From contig DILW01000069.1 in assembly GCA_002425245.1 (NCBI GenBank), positions 1-17,017 on the forward strand: a stretch of DNA of 17,017 nucleotides. The letters run 5' to 3'. The position numbers and the translations under genes were made by a program. The stretch's first letter is position 1. The number at the start of each line of letters is the position of its first letter. Positions 8,160 through 16,000 of the stretch are shown piece after piece. The notes under the pieces were generated by a model. That model did no database searches and was not told the DNA's origin. It saw nothing but the letters and a program-made list of their open reading frames with translations. The DNA comes from Betaproteobacteria bacterium UBA5582 (GTDB lineage: Bacteria > Pseudomonadota > Gammaproteobacteria > Burkholderiales > Rhodocyclaceae).

Positions 8160-10082
8160 ATGGATTACCGACGAGAAATCGATGGATTGCGTGCCTTCGC
8201 GGTGGTCCCCGTGGTTCTGTTTCACGCCGGATTCCAGGGCTTCAGCGGCGGCTTCGTCGGCGTCGACATTTTCTTCGTCATCAGCGGTTATCTGATCACC
8301 GGCATCATCCTGGCCGAGAAGGAGGCCGGGCGTTTCACCCTGGCGGCTTTCTACGAGCGACGCGCCAGACGCATCCTGCCGGCGCTGTTCGTGGTCATGT
8401 TCGCCTGCCTGCCCTTTGCCTGGTTCTGGCTGCTGCCACGGGAAATGCGGGATTTCTCCGAAAGCCTGCTGGCCGTCCCGCTCTTTCTTTCCAACCACCT
8501 CTTCCTCAGCGAAAGCGGCTACTTCCAGCCCGCGGCCGAGGCCAAGCCCCTGCTCCATACCTGGAGCCTGGCGGTGGAAGAGCAGTATTACCTGCTCTTT
8601 CCGCCCCTGCTGATGCTGCTCTGGCGCTTCGGCAAGCGGGCCACCGCCGCCTTCCTTGTCGTCCTCGGACTGGCCAGCCTGGCATTGGCCCACGCGCTGC
8701 TGCAAAGCCGCCCGGAAGCGGCCTTCTACATTCTGCCGACACGCGCCTGGGAACTGCTGATCGGGGCCCTGATCGGGCTAGGTCTCTTCGCCGGACTGCA
8801 GCCGGCCCGATGGCTGAGGGAAGTCGGCGCGGCAAGCGGACTGGCGCTGATCGTCTACGCCATCCTGTACTTCGACAGCACCACCCCCTTCCCCGGCCCG
8901 CACGCCCTGGTCCCGACCCTGGGCGCGGCGCTCATCATTCTCTTTGCCCGCGAGCAGACCCTGGTCGGCAAACTGCTGGCGCATCGCCTGCCGGTCGGCA
9001 TCGGCCTGATCAGCTACAGCACCTACCTGTGGCATCAACCCCTGCTGGCCTTTGCCCGCCATATCAGCCCCGGCGAGCCTTCAAAGCTGCTGCTGGGGAG
9101 CCTGGCCGTCGGCGCCGGCGCGCTCGCCTACCTGACCTGGAAGCATGTCGAAACGCCGTTCCGCAACCGGAACCGCTTCAGCCGGCGCCAGATATTTGGC
9201 TACGCCCTCGCCGGCAGCCTGTTCTTCGTCATCCTCGGCATCGTCGGCACCCTGAGCAAAGGGCTGGAAAGCCGACTGAACCCGGCGCAACTCGAACTCA
9301 TCGCCCTGGAAAAATACGAGTACCGCGACATTTACCGCTCGGGCTCGTGCTTCATCGAACTCAACCAGAATGCGGAGCGCTTCAGCGACGACTGCCGCAG
9401 CAAGGATGCCGCCAACGCCACCCTGATCTGGGGGGATTCCCATGCCGCTGCGCTGTCCTACGGACTGCGGCAAATCCTTGAGCTCGGCCAATACACCGCA
9501 AGCGCCTGCCCGCCCCTGGTCAGCGGCATGGGCGAGTGGCGCCCCAAGTGCCAGCAATTGAACGACATCGTCCGTGAGGAAATCCAGCAGACCCGGCCGG
9601 GGCACATCATCCTGCACGCGAACTGGGTGGATTACGACAAGATCGACCTGTTGCTGCAGCTTGAAAAGACCATCGCTTTCATCAGGCAGGCCGCACCGCA
9701 AACCAGAATCACCATCGTCGGACCGGTTCCCCAGTGGCCGCCCTCACTCCCGGCCTACATCGCCAAGAAACACCTGCGCCTGGACGAGGTTGAACTGCTG
9801 TTCAGCCCAAAATTCGCCGAACTCGAGCAGATGGACGAGAAACTCGCCAAGCTCGCCGCCACGAACCAGGTCGGCTTCCTCTCCTCCCTGCGTGCCCTGT
9901 GCCAGGATTCCCGCTGCCAGGCGACGATTGCCAGTGAGGGGAAGAAAGTCCTTACCATGTGGGACTACGGCCACCTGACCCGGGAAGGCTCAGTCCTCCT
10001 TTCCGGCAAACTGTTCACGAGTACCGAAATGACGCTGCCCTGCAGTGCCGCCAAGCCCAACACAGGAGAACCGAGATGCTGA
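8160..10082 (+). CDS. membrane O-acyltransferase with C-terminal SGNH domain
   Basis: This is a two-domain enzyme of the OafA/OafB/OatA type, which O-acetylates surface sugars such as LPS O-antigen. Residues 1-340 are an acyltransferase-3 membrane domain of about ten helices. It starts with MDYRREIDGLRAFAVV and has the family Arg11-x10-His22 pair and the segment GGFVGVDIFFVISGYLI. The outer part, from about 375, is an SGNH hydrolase-like domain with GDSH (nucleophile Ser427) and a late WDYGHL (Asp602, His605). The membrane part is thought to move the acetyl group across the membrane and the SGNH part to place it on the glycan. The polymer modified here is unknown. At 640 aa it is full length. 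It is the first gene after the terminator and overlaps the next gene by 7 nt (ATGCTGA). No clear ribosome-binding site. Confidence 0.9.
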   Translation: MDYRREIDGLRAFAVVPVVLFHAGFQGFSGGFVGVDIFFVISGYLITGIILAEKEAGRFTLAAFYERRARRILPALFVVMFACLPFAWFWLLPREMRDFSESLLAVPLFLSNHLFLSESGYFQPAAEAKPLLHTWSLAVEEQYYLLFPPLLMLLWRFGKRATAAFLVVLGLASLALAHALLQSRPEAAFYILPTRAWELLIGALIGLGLFAGLQPARWLREVGAASGLALIVYAILYFDSTTPFPGPHALVPTLGAALIILFAREQTLVGKLLAHRLPVGIGLISYSTYLWHQPLLAFARHISPGEPSKLLLGSLAVGAGALAYLTWKHVETPFRNRNRFSRRQIFGYALAGSLFFVILGIVGTLSKGLESRLNPAQLELIALEKYEYRDIYRSGSCFIELNQNAERFSDDCRSKDAANATLIWGDSHAAALSYGLRQILELGQYTASACPPLVSGMGEWRPKCQQLNDIVREEIQQTRPGHIILHANWVDYDKIDLLLQLEKTIAFIRQAAPQTRITIVGPVPQWPPSLPAYIAKKHLRLDEVELLFSPKFAELEQMDEKLAKLAATNQVGFLSSLRALCQDSRCQATIASEGKKVLTMWDYGHLTREGSVLLSGKLFTSTEMTLPCSAAKPNTGEPRC

Positions 10083-10963
10083 GCCGTCTTTTCAGTTCGC
10101 TGGCCGTGGCCCTGCTCTGGCTCCTGCACCTGCTTCCCTTTGCCCTGCTTGCCCGACTCGGCCGGTTGCTGGGCGGCCTGCTCTACCTGCTCGGCGGTCG
10201 TCGCCGAAAGATCGCCGAAACCAATCTTGCCCTGTGTTTCCCGGAACTCCCGCCTGACGCACGCCAGACGCTGACCCGGCAGCATTTCTCGCAGCTCGGG
10301 CGCAGCATACTGGAGCGCGGAATCTTCTGGTGGAGCAGCCGCCAGCGCATCGAGCGCATCATCCACGTCAACGGCGAAGAAAAAATCCGCACCGAGCTCG
10401 CTGCCGGCCACCCGGTGATCCTGCTCGCCCCGCACTTCCTCGGCCTCGATGCCGGCGGCGTGGCAATCACCATGCGCTTCGACATCGTCAGCATCTACTC
10501 GACGCAGACCAACCCGGTGTTCAACCAAGTGCTGCTCAAGGGCCGCAGCCGCTTCGGCGACCAATTGCTGCTCTCGCGCGAGGACGGCGTGCGGGCCACG
10601 GTCAAGGCGATGAAGGCCGGCCGGCCGTTCTACTATCTGCCCGACCTCAACCCGCGTCGGCGCGATGCGGTGTTCGTCCCCTTCTTCGGCATTTCGACCG
10701 CCACCATCACCGGCCTGCCGCGCCTGGCCAAAGCCGCCGGCGCCGTCGTCCTGCCCTGCGTCACCCGCATGCTGCCGGGCAGCGCCGGTTACGAAGTAAC
10801 GATTGGCGACGCCTGGACCGAGTTCCCCGGCCCCGACCCGGTCGCCGACGCCGCCCGCATGAACGCCTGGATCGAAGCGGCGATCCGCACCATGCCCGAG
10901 CAGTACTACTGGGTACACCGCCGCTTCAAGACCCGCCCCGAGGGCGAACCGCGTATTTACTGA
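10076..10963 (+). CDS. LpxL/HtrB-family lipid A acyltransferase
   Basis: Members of this family add a secondary acyl chain (usually laurate or myristate) to Kdo-lipid A at the inner face of the inner membrane. The 295-aa protein has one N-terminal membrane anchor (LAVALLWLLHLLPFALLARL) and the catalytic His120-x4-Asp125 motif (APHFLGLD). It also has the YYLPDLNPRRRDAVFVPFFG segment and the typical C-terminal QYYWVHRRFKTRP. The frame stays open upstream to 9959. The ATG at 10076 is chosen because AGGAGA (10064-10069) lies 6 nt before it and homology starts there. It overlaps the acyltransferase gene and is followed after 9 bp by an LPS kinase, which supports a lipid A/core role. Which acyl chain and position it serves cannot be told from sequence. 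Confidence 0.92.
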   Translation: MLSRLFSSLAVALLWLLHLLPFALLARLGRLLGGLLYLLGGRRRKIAETNLALCFPELPPDARQTLTRQHFSQLGRSILERGIFWWSSRQRIERIIHVNGEEKIRTELAAGHPVILLAPHFLGLDAGGVAITMRFDIVSIYSTQTNPVFNQVLLKGRSRFGDQLLLSREDGVRATVKAMKAGRPFYYLPDLNPRRRDAVFVPFFGISTATITGLPRLAKAAGAVVLPCVTRMLPGSAGYEVTIGDAWTEFPGPDPVADAARMNAWIEAAIRTMPEQYYWVHRRFKTRPEGEPRIY

Positions 10964-10972
10964 GCCCCTGCC

Positions 10973-11656
10973 ATGTCAGACACGACGACTCCCGAACAAT
11001 TGCCAGGCAGTTTCGACGCCTGGTGGTCGGCCCCAGGCGACTGGGTCGAGGAACCCAACCAGGCGCGCTCCGGCTGGAGCGGCGTGATGCGGGTCACAGT
11101 CGGCAACGCCCTCTACTACGTCAAGAAGCAGCAGAACTACCGCTGCCGCACCTGGAAACACCCCTTCGGCATTCCCACCGTCAGCCGCGAGTTCCAGAAC
11201 ATCCTGGCCCTGTCGCTACTCGGACTGCGGGTGCCGGTGCCGGTTTTTCACGGCGCACGCGAACACGACGGCAACACGGAAGCCCTGCTGGTGACCGAGT
11301 CGCTCGACGATTTCGTCGATTTCGACCACCTGCCGCCGCTCAGCCCGGCCCAGGCCGCGCAATTGGCCGAACTGGCCGGCAACGCGGTCGGCAGGCTGCA
11401 CCGCGCCGGTTTCCGCCATGGCTGCCTGTACGGCAAGCACCTGATGGCCCGGCACATCGACAGCGCCCCCGAAATTGCCTTCATCGACCTGGAAAAGCTG
11501 CGCTTCGCCCTGTTCAAGGGGCGCGCCATCCGTCACGACCTCGAACAACTGCAGCGGCGCCAGCACATCTGGGACAGCACCCAGTGGCTGATCTTCCTGG
11601 CCGCGCACGAGCGCGCACTGCGGGGACGGAGCGCGACGGCGGGCAAGGTATACTAG
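10973..11656 (+). CDS. InaA-like lipopolysaccharide kinase family protein
   Basis: The 227-aa protein has a small protein-kinase-like fold of the LPS kinase group (RfaP/WaaP, Kdo kinase, InaA), which phosphorylate sugars of the LPS inner core. Lys51/Lys52 (YYVKKQ) fit the ATP-binding lysine and Glu73 (SREFQN) its helix partner. FRHGCLYGKHL (147-157) fits the catalytic loop and Asp172 (FIDLEK) the metal-binding Asp. The usual His-Arg-Asp is replaced by His-Gly-Cys, as in InaA-type members, so activity is less certain than for a true WaaP. The gap to the preceding gene is 9 bp and no strong ribosome-binding site is seen. It stands before a carbamoyltransferase gene, as kinase genes do in the P. 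aeruginosa core locus. Confidence 0.85.
   Translation: MSDTTTPEQLPGSFDAWWSAPGDWVEEPNQARSGWSGVMRVTVGNALYYVKKQQNYRCRTWKHPFGIPTVSREFQNILALSLLGLRVPVPVFHGAREHDGNTEALLVTESLDDFVDFDHLPPLSPAQAAQLAELAGNAVGRLHRAGFRHGCLYGKHLMARHIDSAPEIAFIDLEKLRFALFKGRAIRHDLEQLQRRQHIWDSTQWLIFLAAHERALRGRSATAGKVY
11649..11654 (+). promoter_or_regulatory. weak candidate -10 box before the carbamoyltransferase
   Basis: TATACT overlaps the last codons and stop of the kinase gene, 37 nt before the TTG start. The -35 region is GC-rich and shows no match, so this is only a possible internal promoter. The Tyr codon before the stop accounts for part of the motif. Confidence 0.2.
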
Positions 11657-11690
11657 CCGCCGGCTTCAACATTCTCATGAGAACGACACT

Positions 11691-13445
11691 TTGGCACTGA
11701 CCATCCTCGGCCTTTCCGGCGCCCTCACCCACGACCCTTCGGCCGCCCTCTACATCGACGGCAAGCTCGTCGCTGCCGCCGAAGAGGAGCGCTTCGTCCG
11801 CGACAAGCACGCCAAGAACCGCATGCCCTACGAAGCCGCCCGTTTCTGCCTGGACTTCGCCGGCATCAAGCCGAAGGATGTCACCGCCGTCGCCATTCCC
11901 TTCGCGCCGATCAGCCTGGCCGACAAGGCGCGCTGGCATTACGCCAAACGCTACTGGTACGCCCCCGACCGCGCGCTCGACGCGCTGCTCACCGGCAACC
12001 GCCGCTTCAAGCGCTACAAGAAGCGCATCGAATGGTGCCTGGCACAGCTCGGCTTCGACCTCACCAAGACCGAGATCATCCCGGTCGAACACCACCTGAC
12101 GCACGCTTCCTCCGCCTACCACTGCTCCGGCTTCACCGAAAAAACGGCGATCCTCGGCATCGACGGCAAGGGCGAATACGCGACCACCTTCTTCGGCGTC
12201 GGCGAGAACGGCAAGATCCGCAAGATCAAGGAGTTCTACGACCCGGATTCGCTCGGCGGCCTGTACGGCGCGATTACCGAATACCTCGGCTTCGAGATGC
12301 TCGACGGCGAATACAAGGTGATGGGCATGGCGCCCTATGGCGACCCGAGCAAGTACGATTTCTCGCGCCTGGCCAAGTTCGAGAACGGCGAGCTGATCAT
12401 CAACACCGACTACGCCAACGTGATCGGCTTCCGCCGCTACAAGGAAAAGGGCAAGGGCTACTACTTCTCGCCCAAGCTGATCGAATGGCTGGGCCCGATG
12501 CGCCACGGCGACATCGCCGACGACCCCTACATCCACTACGCGGCGAGCATGCAGAAGCTGTTCGAGGACCTGGCGCTGCAGATGATGGACTATTACCTCG
12601 GCGACATCCTCAAGGAAACCGGCAAGCTGGTCTTCGCCGGCGGCGGCGCCTTGAACGTCAAGCTCAACCAGAAGATCATCGCCCGCCCGGAACTGAAGGA
12701 ACTGTTCGTTCAGCCGGCTTCCGGCGACGCCGGCACGGCCATTGGCGCCGCCGCCTACGTCTCGGTCGAGCGCGGCGTGCCGGTCGAGAAGATGGAACAC
12801 GTCTACCTCGGCCCGCAATACAGCAACGAGGACGTCATCGCCGCCTGCGCCCGTCATCCGGCCAAGCCGCAGTTTGAGGTCATCGCCAATGGGGACACCG
12901 CCGTGCCTGAACGCATCGCGCAGATCCTCGCCGACGGCAACCCGGTCGCCTGGTTCCAGGGGCGCATGGAATTCGGCCCGCGCGCACTCGGCGGTCGCTC
13001 CATCCTCGGCTGCCCGAGCGCGCCCGGCGTCGCCGACCGGATCAACGAGCAGATCAAGTTCCGCGAACGCTGGCGCCCCTTCTGCCCGAGCATGCTCGAC
13101 ACGGTCGGCCCGCAGATGCTGGGCAGCGACCATCCGGCGCCGTTCATGACCTTCACCTTCGAAGTCGCCGAGGAATGGAAGAGCCGCGTGCCGGAAGTCG
13201 TGCACGAAGACGGCACCTCGCGCGCCCAGGTGCTCAAGCGCGAGTACAACCCGCGCTACTACGACCTGATGAAGCAGATGGAAAAACTCACCGGCAACGG
13301 CGTCGTGCTCAACACCTCGCTCAACCGGCGCGGCGAACCGATGATCTGCTCGCCGACCGACGCACTGAACATGTTCTACGGCTCCGACCTGCAGTACCTG
13401 ATCATGCAGGACGTGCTGGTGGTCAAGCCGGGCACGGCAGGCTGA
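11691..13445 (+). CDS. carbamoyltransferase, NodU/CmcH family
   Basis: These enzymes make carbamoyl-adenylate from carbamoyl phosphate and ATP in a Kae1-like site and pass the carbamoyl group to a hydroxyl of a sugar or antibiotic. The 584-aa protein is full length. The N-terminal part begins ALTILGLSGALTHDPSAALY with AAAEEERF, and has the metal-binding VEHHLTHASSAYH (His135, His138) and GIDGKGEY. The C-terminal part has the signature MEFGPRALGGRSILG (from residue 426) and RERWRPFCPSML. The start is TTG at 11691, the only one that fits the family N-terminus, with a weak GAGAA 7 nt upstream. A 7-codon ORF (11677-11700) overlaps it out of frame. Among LPS genes its likely target is a core heptose or another envelope sugar, as for P. 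aeruginosa WapO (PA5005); this is inference from context. Confidence 0.93.
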   Translation: MALTILGLSGALTHDPSAALYIDGKLVAAAEEERFVRDKHAKNRMPYEAARFCLDFAGIKPKDVTAVAIPFAPISLADKARWHYAKRYWYAPDRALDALLTGNRRFKRYKKRIEWCLAQLGFDLTKTEIIPVEHHLTHASSAYHCSGFTEKTAILGIDGKGEYATTFFGVGENGKIRKIKEFYDPDSLGGLYGAITEYLGFEMLDGEYKVMGMAPYGDPSKYDFSRLAKFENGELIINTDYANVIGFRRYKEKGKGYYFSPKLIEWLGPMRHGDIADDPYIHYAASMQKLFEDLALQMMDYYLGDILKETGKLVFAGGGALNVKLNQKIIARPELKELFVQPASGDAGTAIGAAAYVSVERGVPVEKMEHVYLGPQYSNEDVIAACARHPAKPQFEVIANGDTAVPERIAQILADGNPVAWFQGRMEFGPRALGGRSILGCPSAPGVADRINEQIKFRERWRPFCPSMLDTVGPQMLGSDHPAPFMTFTFEVAEEWKSRVPEVVHEDGTSRAQVLKREYNPRYYDLMKQMEKLTGNGVVLNTSLNRRGEPMICSPTDALNMFYGSDLQYLIMQDVLVVKPGTAG

Positions 13446-13461
13446 GGCGGAGCGCACACCG

Positions 13462-14100
13462 ATGAGCAGCAGCGATATCGCCAAGTACTACGTCGCCCAG
13501 CGGCCGGAGTTCATCGACTTCGTCAAGGCCGAGGCGCCTTTCGCCCGCGCCATCGACATCGGCTGCGCCGGCGGCAGGCTGGGCAGCGAACTGGTGCGCC
13601 AGGGCATCGTCGGCAGTTGCGACGGCATCGAACCCTTCCCCGACGCGGCCGCGCTGGCCAGCCAGTCACTGAACCGGGTGTGGACCGGCTCGCTCGAAGC
13701 CAACGCCGACAACGTCCCCTGGCAAGAGTACGAGCTGCTGATGATGGCCGACGTGCTCGAACACGTGGTCGATCCCTGGGCCGCCCTGCGCTTCCTGCAC
13801 CAGGCCACCGCACCCGGCTGCCGGCTGGTCCTCAGCGTGCCCAACATCCGCCACTACAAGGTCCTGCTGCCGCTGCTGTTCAAGGACGAATTCCGCTACC
13901 GCGACCACGGCATCATGGATTCGACCCACCTGCACTTCTACACCGGCTGCAGCATCGTCGAAACGCTGAACGAATGCGGCTGGAAAGTCACCCGCCGCGA
14001 CAGCCACATGAAACGCAGCTACCGCCGCTGGTACATGCCGACCCGCCTGCTCGAACCCTTCGTCGCCGTCCAGTACCTGCTGATGGCCGAGAAGCAATGA
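13462..14100 (+). CDS. SAM-dependent methyltransferase (class I)
   Basis: The 212-aa protein has a Rossmann-type methyltransferase fold: motif I AIDIGCAGGRLG (30-41), an acidic residue ending strand 2 (Glu57) and the DVLEHVVDPWAALR segment (97-110) typical of the Methyltransf_11/23 group. LSVPNIRHY (124-132) and THLHFYT (155-161) follow. Such enzymes in glycan loci methylate sugar hydroxyls or carboxyls, but the acceptor cannot be read from the sequence. It has no membrane segment and should act in the cytoplasm on a nucleotide- or lipid-linked sugar. GGCGGAG (13446-13452) is its ribosome-binding site. It starts 16 nt after the carbamoyltransferase and its stop overlaps the next start (ATGA), so it is part of the same transcript. 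Confidence 0.88.
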   Translation: MSSSDIAKYYVAQRPEFIDFVKAEAPFARAIDIGCAGGRLGSELVRQGIVGSCDGIEPFPDAAALASQSLNRVWTGSLEANADNVPWQEYELLMMADVLEHVVDPWAALRFLHQATAPGCRLVLSVPNIRHYKVLLPLLFKDEFRYRDHGIMDSTHLHFYTGCSIVETLNECGWKVTRRDSHMKRSYRRWYMPTRLLEPFVAVQYLLMAEKQ

Positions 14101-15020
14101 GCCTGCCGCTGGTCAGCGTTGCCATTCCGGCTTACCGGCACGCCCATTTCATCGAGGCAACACTGGCCTCGGTCTGCGCGCAGACCTATCCCGAACTCGA
14201 ACTGGTGCTGATCGACGACGGTTCTCCCGACGACACCCTGGAAGTCGCCCGGCGTTTTCTGGAAAACCATCGCTCGCGCTTTCGCCGCACCGTGCTCGAA
14301 CGGCGCCAGAACCAGGGCGTCAGCGCCAATTCCAACGCCTGCATCGAAGCCTGCCAGGGCGAGTGGGTGCACCTGCTCGGCTCGGACGACCTGATCTACC
14401 CGGACAAGATCGCCCGCATCCAGCAGGCCATCGCAGAATGGTCGGCGCACGACCTGGCGCTGGTCCACACCGATTGCGACTTCGTCGACCAGGACGGCCA
14501 GCAACTGACCCGCAGCGGCCTCCTGCCCCGCCCCGCGCCCGGCCCGCAGGACGGTGCCTGGCGCTGGATCTTCCTGGGCGAACATTCGATCTTCAACCCG
14601 AGCATCGCCCTGCACCGGGAGAAATTCCTGGCCATCGGCGGCTTCGACCGCAATCTCGCCCTCGAAGACATCGACTGCTGGCTGCGTCTCTCGGCCAGGC
14701 ACGAAATCGCCCGCCTGCCCGAAGTCCTCGCCAGCTATCGCAAACACCCCGGCAACAGCCTGCTGCGCCGGGTGCGTATGCTCGGCGCACAGTTCATCAC
14801 CTACGCCAAGTTCGTCGAAGATCATCCGGGACTGGTGGATGAGGGCGACATCCGCCGGCAGTTCCGCCGCAATGTCCGGCGCTTCTGGAAACGCATGCGC
14901 AAGACCCATCCCGGCCTGCTGCCCATGGTGCTGGGCGCCCAGTTGCGGTCCTGGTTCGTCACCCCGACCGGCGCCGATTACCGGCGCTTCGGCGAACTGC
15001 TCAACCAGGCAGCTACCTGA
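14097..15020 (+). CDS. glycosyltransferase family 2
   Basis: The 307-aa GT-A-fold inverting glycosyltransferase starts MSLPLVSVAIPAYRHAHFIE. It has the nucleotide-binding Asp40-Asp41 (VLIDDGSPDDT), the DxD-like SDD at 96-98 (LLGSDDLIYPDKI), and the acceptor/catalytic EDIDCWLRL segment near 188. There is no membrane helix, so it acts in the cytoplasm. The sugar and linkage are unknown; the neighbours suggest an LPS core or O-chain step. The ATG at 14097 lies in the ATGA overlap with the methyltransferase stop, a coupling arrangement, so the longer open frame upstream is ignored. Its last 8 nt overlap the end of the GT4 gene on the other strand. Confidence 0.92.
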   Translation: MSLPLVSVAIPAYRHAHFIEATLASVCAQTYPELELVLIDDGSPDDTLEVARRFLENHRSRFRRTVLERRQNQGVSANSNACIEACQGEWVHLLGSDDLIYPDKIARIQQAIAEWSAHDLALVHTDCDFVDQDGQQLTRSGLLPRPAPGPQDGAWRWIFLGEHSIFNPSIALHREKFLAIGGFDRNLALEDIDCWLRLSARHEIARLPEVLASYRKHPGNSLLRRVRMLGAQFITYAKFVEDHPGLVDEGDIRRQFRRNVRRFWKRMRKTHPGLLPMVLGAQLRSWFVTPTGADYRRFGELLNQAAT

Positions 15021-15996
15021 GCAGGGCTTCGAGCTGCCGGTTCATGGTGGCGAACACCGGCGCCAGGTCATAACCGGCCAGCGCCCGCTGCCGGCCCGCT
15101 TCGCCCATCGCCGCACAGCGCCCGGCATCGCCGGCCAGCTCGACCATCCGGGCGGCCCAGGCGGCATCGTCATCGACCAGGTAACCGGTCTGCCCGTCGA
15201 CGATGATCTCGGCATTGGCACCGCAATTCGACGACACCACCGGCAAACCGGCCGCCATGTACTGCAGGACTTTCAGCGCGCATTTGCCGCGACTCCAGTC
15301 GTCGTCGCGCATCGGCGCGATCCCGAAATGCGCCGAGGCCAGTTCGGCGGCCTCGCTATCCGCCTGCCAGCGCACAGCCAGCGTCGGCAGACCGGCGTCG
15401 GGCAGGTCGAAATCGGCAATGATCTTCAACCGCAGCCGGGGCTCGCGCTGCGCCGCCAGACGTAGCGCCGGCAGGGCTTCGACCAGATATTTCCGGGTCG
15501 AGCTGCTGCCGATCCACACCGCATCGATGTGCTCGCCGCCCGCTCGGCTTGCCGCTTGCGCGTAGCGCCCGACCTCGACGGCGGTCGGCAGCAGGGTCAC
15601 CGCCGGATTGAAACGCGCCGCCTGCGCCGCCAGAAAGCCGTTGCCGGCGAAAACGTGGTCGCAGGCTGCGATCATCCGCGCGAAGCGCTGCATCCGGGTC
15701 GGCGACGGCGAACCGTTGCTGTTGCAGAAGATGGCGTCGTCGAAATCGAAGACCAGGCGCCGGGCGAAGCGCCGCAGCAGCCAGTGCAGGGGCGCGGGGA
15801 AAGTCTTGCGCAGGACGACCACGACATCGGCCGCCGCGGCCGCCGCCAACAACCGCCCCCAGGTCAGCAGGCCGCCGGATGCGCTCAGGTGTTCGACCGT
15901 CCACCCGGCCTCGTTGAAGCGAGGGAAGAATTGCAGGGCGCGATAGCGGGTCGCCGAGGAATCCTCGCCCTTGGACAGAAACAGCAGTTTGTTCAC
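15013..15996 (-). CDS. glycosyltransferase family 4 (GT-B fold)
   Basis: The 327-aa retaining glycosyltransferase begins MNKLLFLSKGEDSSATRYRA. The C-terminal domain has the strand AVWIGSSSTRKYL, the FGIAPMRDDDW segment, and the nucleotide-sugar motif GKCALKVLQYMAAGLPVVSS followed by NAEIIVDGQTGYLV, typical of family GT4. An ATG at 16074 would extend the frame by 26 residues. I chose the GTG at 15996 because homology begins there, the longer form would overlap the previous gene, and GGGGGTGA lies just upstream, overlapping that gene's stop. It is cytoplasmic or membrane-associated; donor and acceptor are unknown. It is co-directional with the LPS kinase 4 nt upstream, which suggests a core-oligosaccharide sugar. 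Confidence 0.9.
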   Translation of the reverse strand: MNKLLFLSKGEDSSATRYRALQFFPRFNEAGWTVEHLSASGGLLTWGRLLAAAAAADVVVVLRKTFPAPLHWLLRRFARRLVFDFDDAIFCNSNGSPSPTRMQRFARMIAACDHVFAGNGFLAAQAARFNPAVTLLPTAVEVGRYAQAASRAGGEHIDAVWIGSSSTRKYLVEALPALRLAAQREPRLRLKIIADFDLPDAGLPTLAVRWQADSEAAELASAHFGIAPMRDDDWSRGKCALKVLQYMAAGLPVVSSNCGANAEIIVDGQTGYLVDDDAAWAARMVELAGDAGRCAAMGEAGRQRALAGYDLAPVFATMNRQLEALLR

Positions 15997-16000
15997 GCGC

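Noticed and set aside
10330..11700. 456-codon + frame across the acyltransferase and kinase genes
   Set aside because: Arg/Pro/Ala-rich shadow translation overlapping two well-supported genes.
11514..13484. 656-codon open frame antisense to the carbamoyltransferase
   Set aside because: Same composition effect; the carbamoyltransferase on the + strand has full family motifs.
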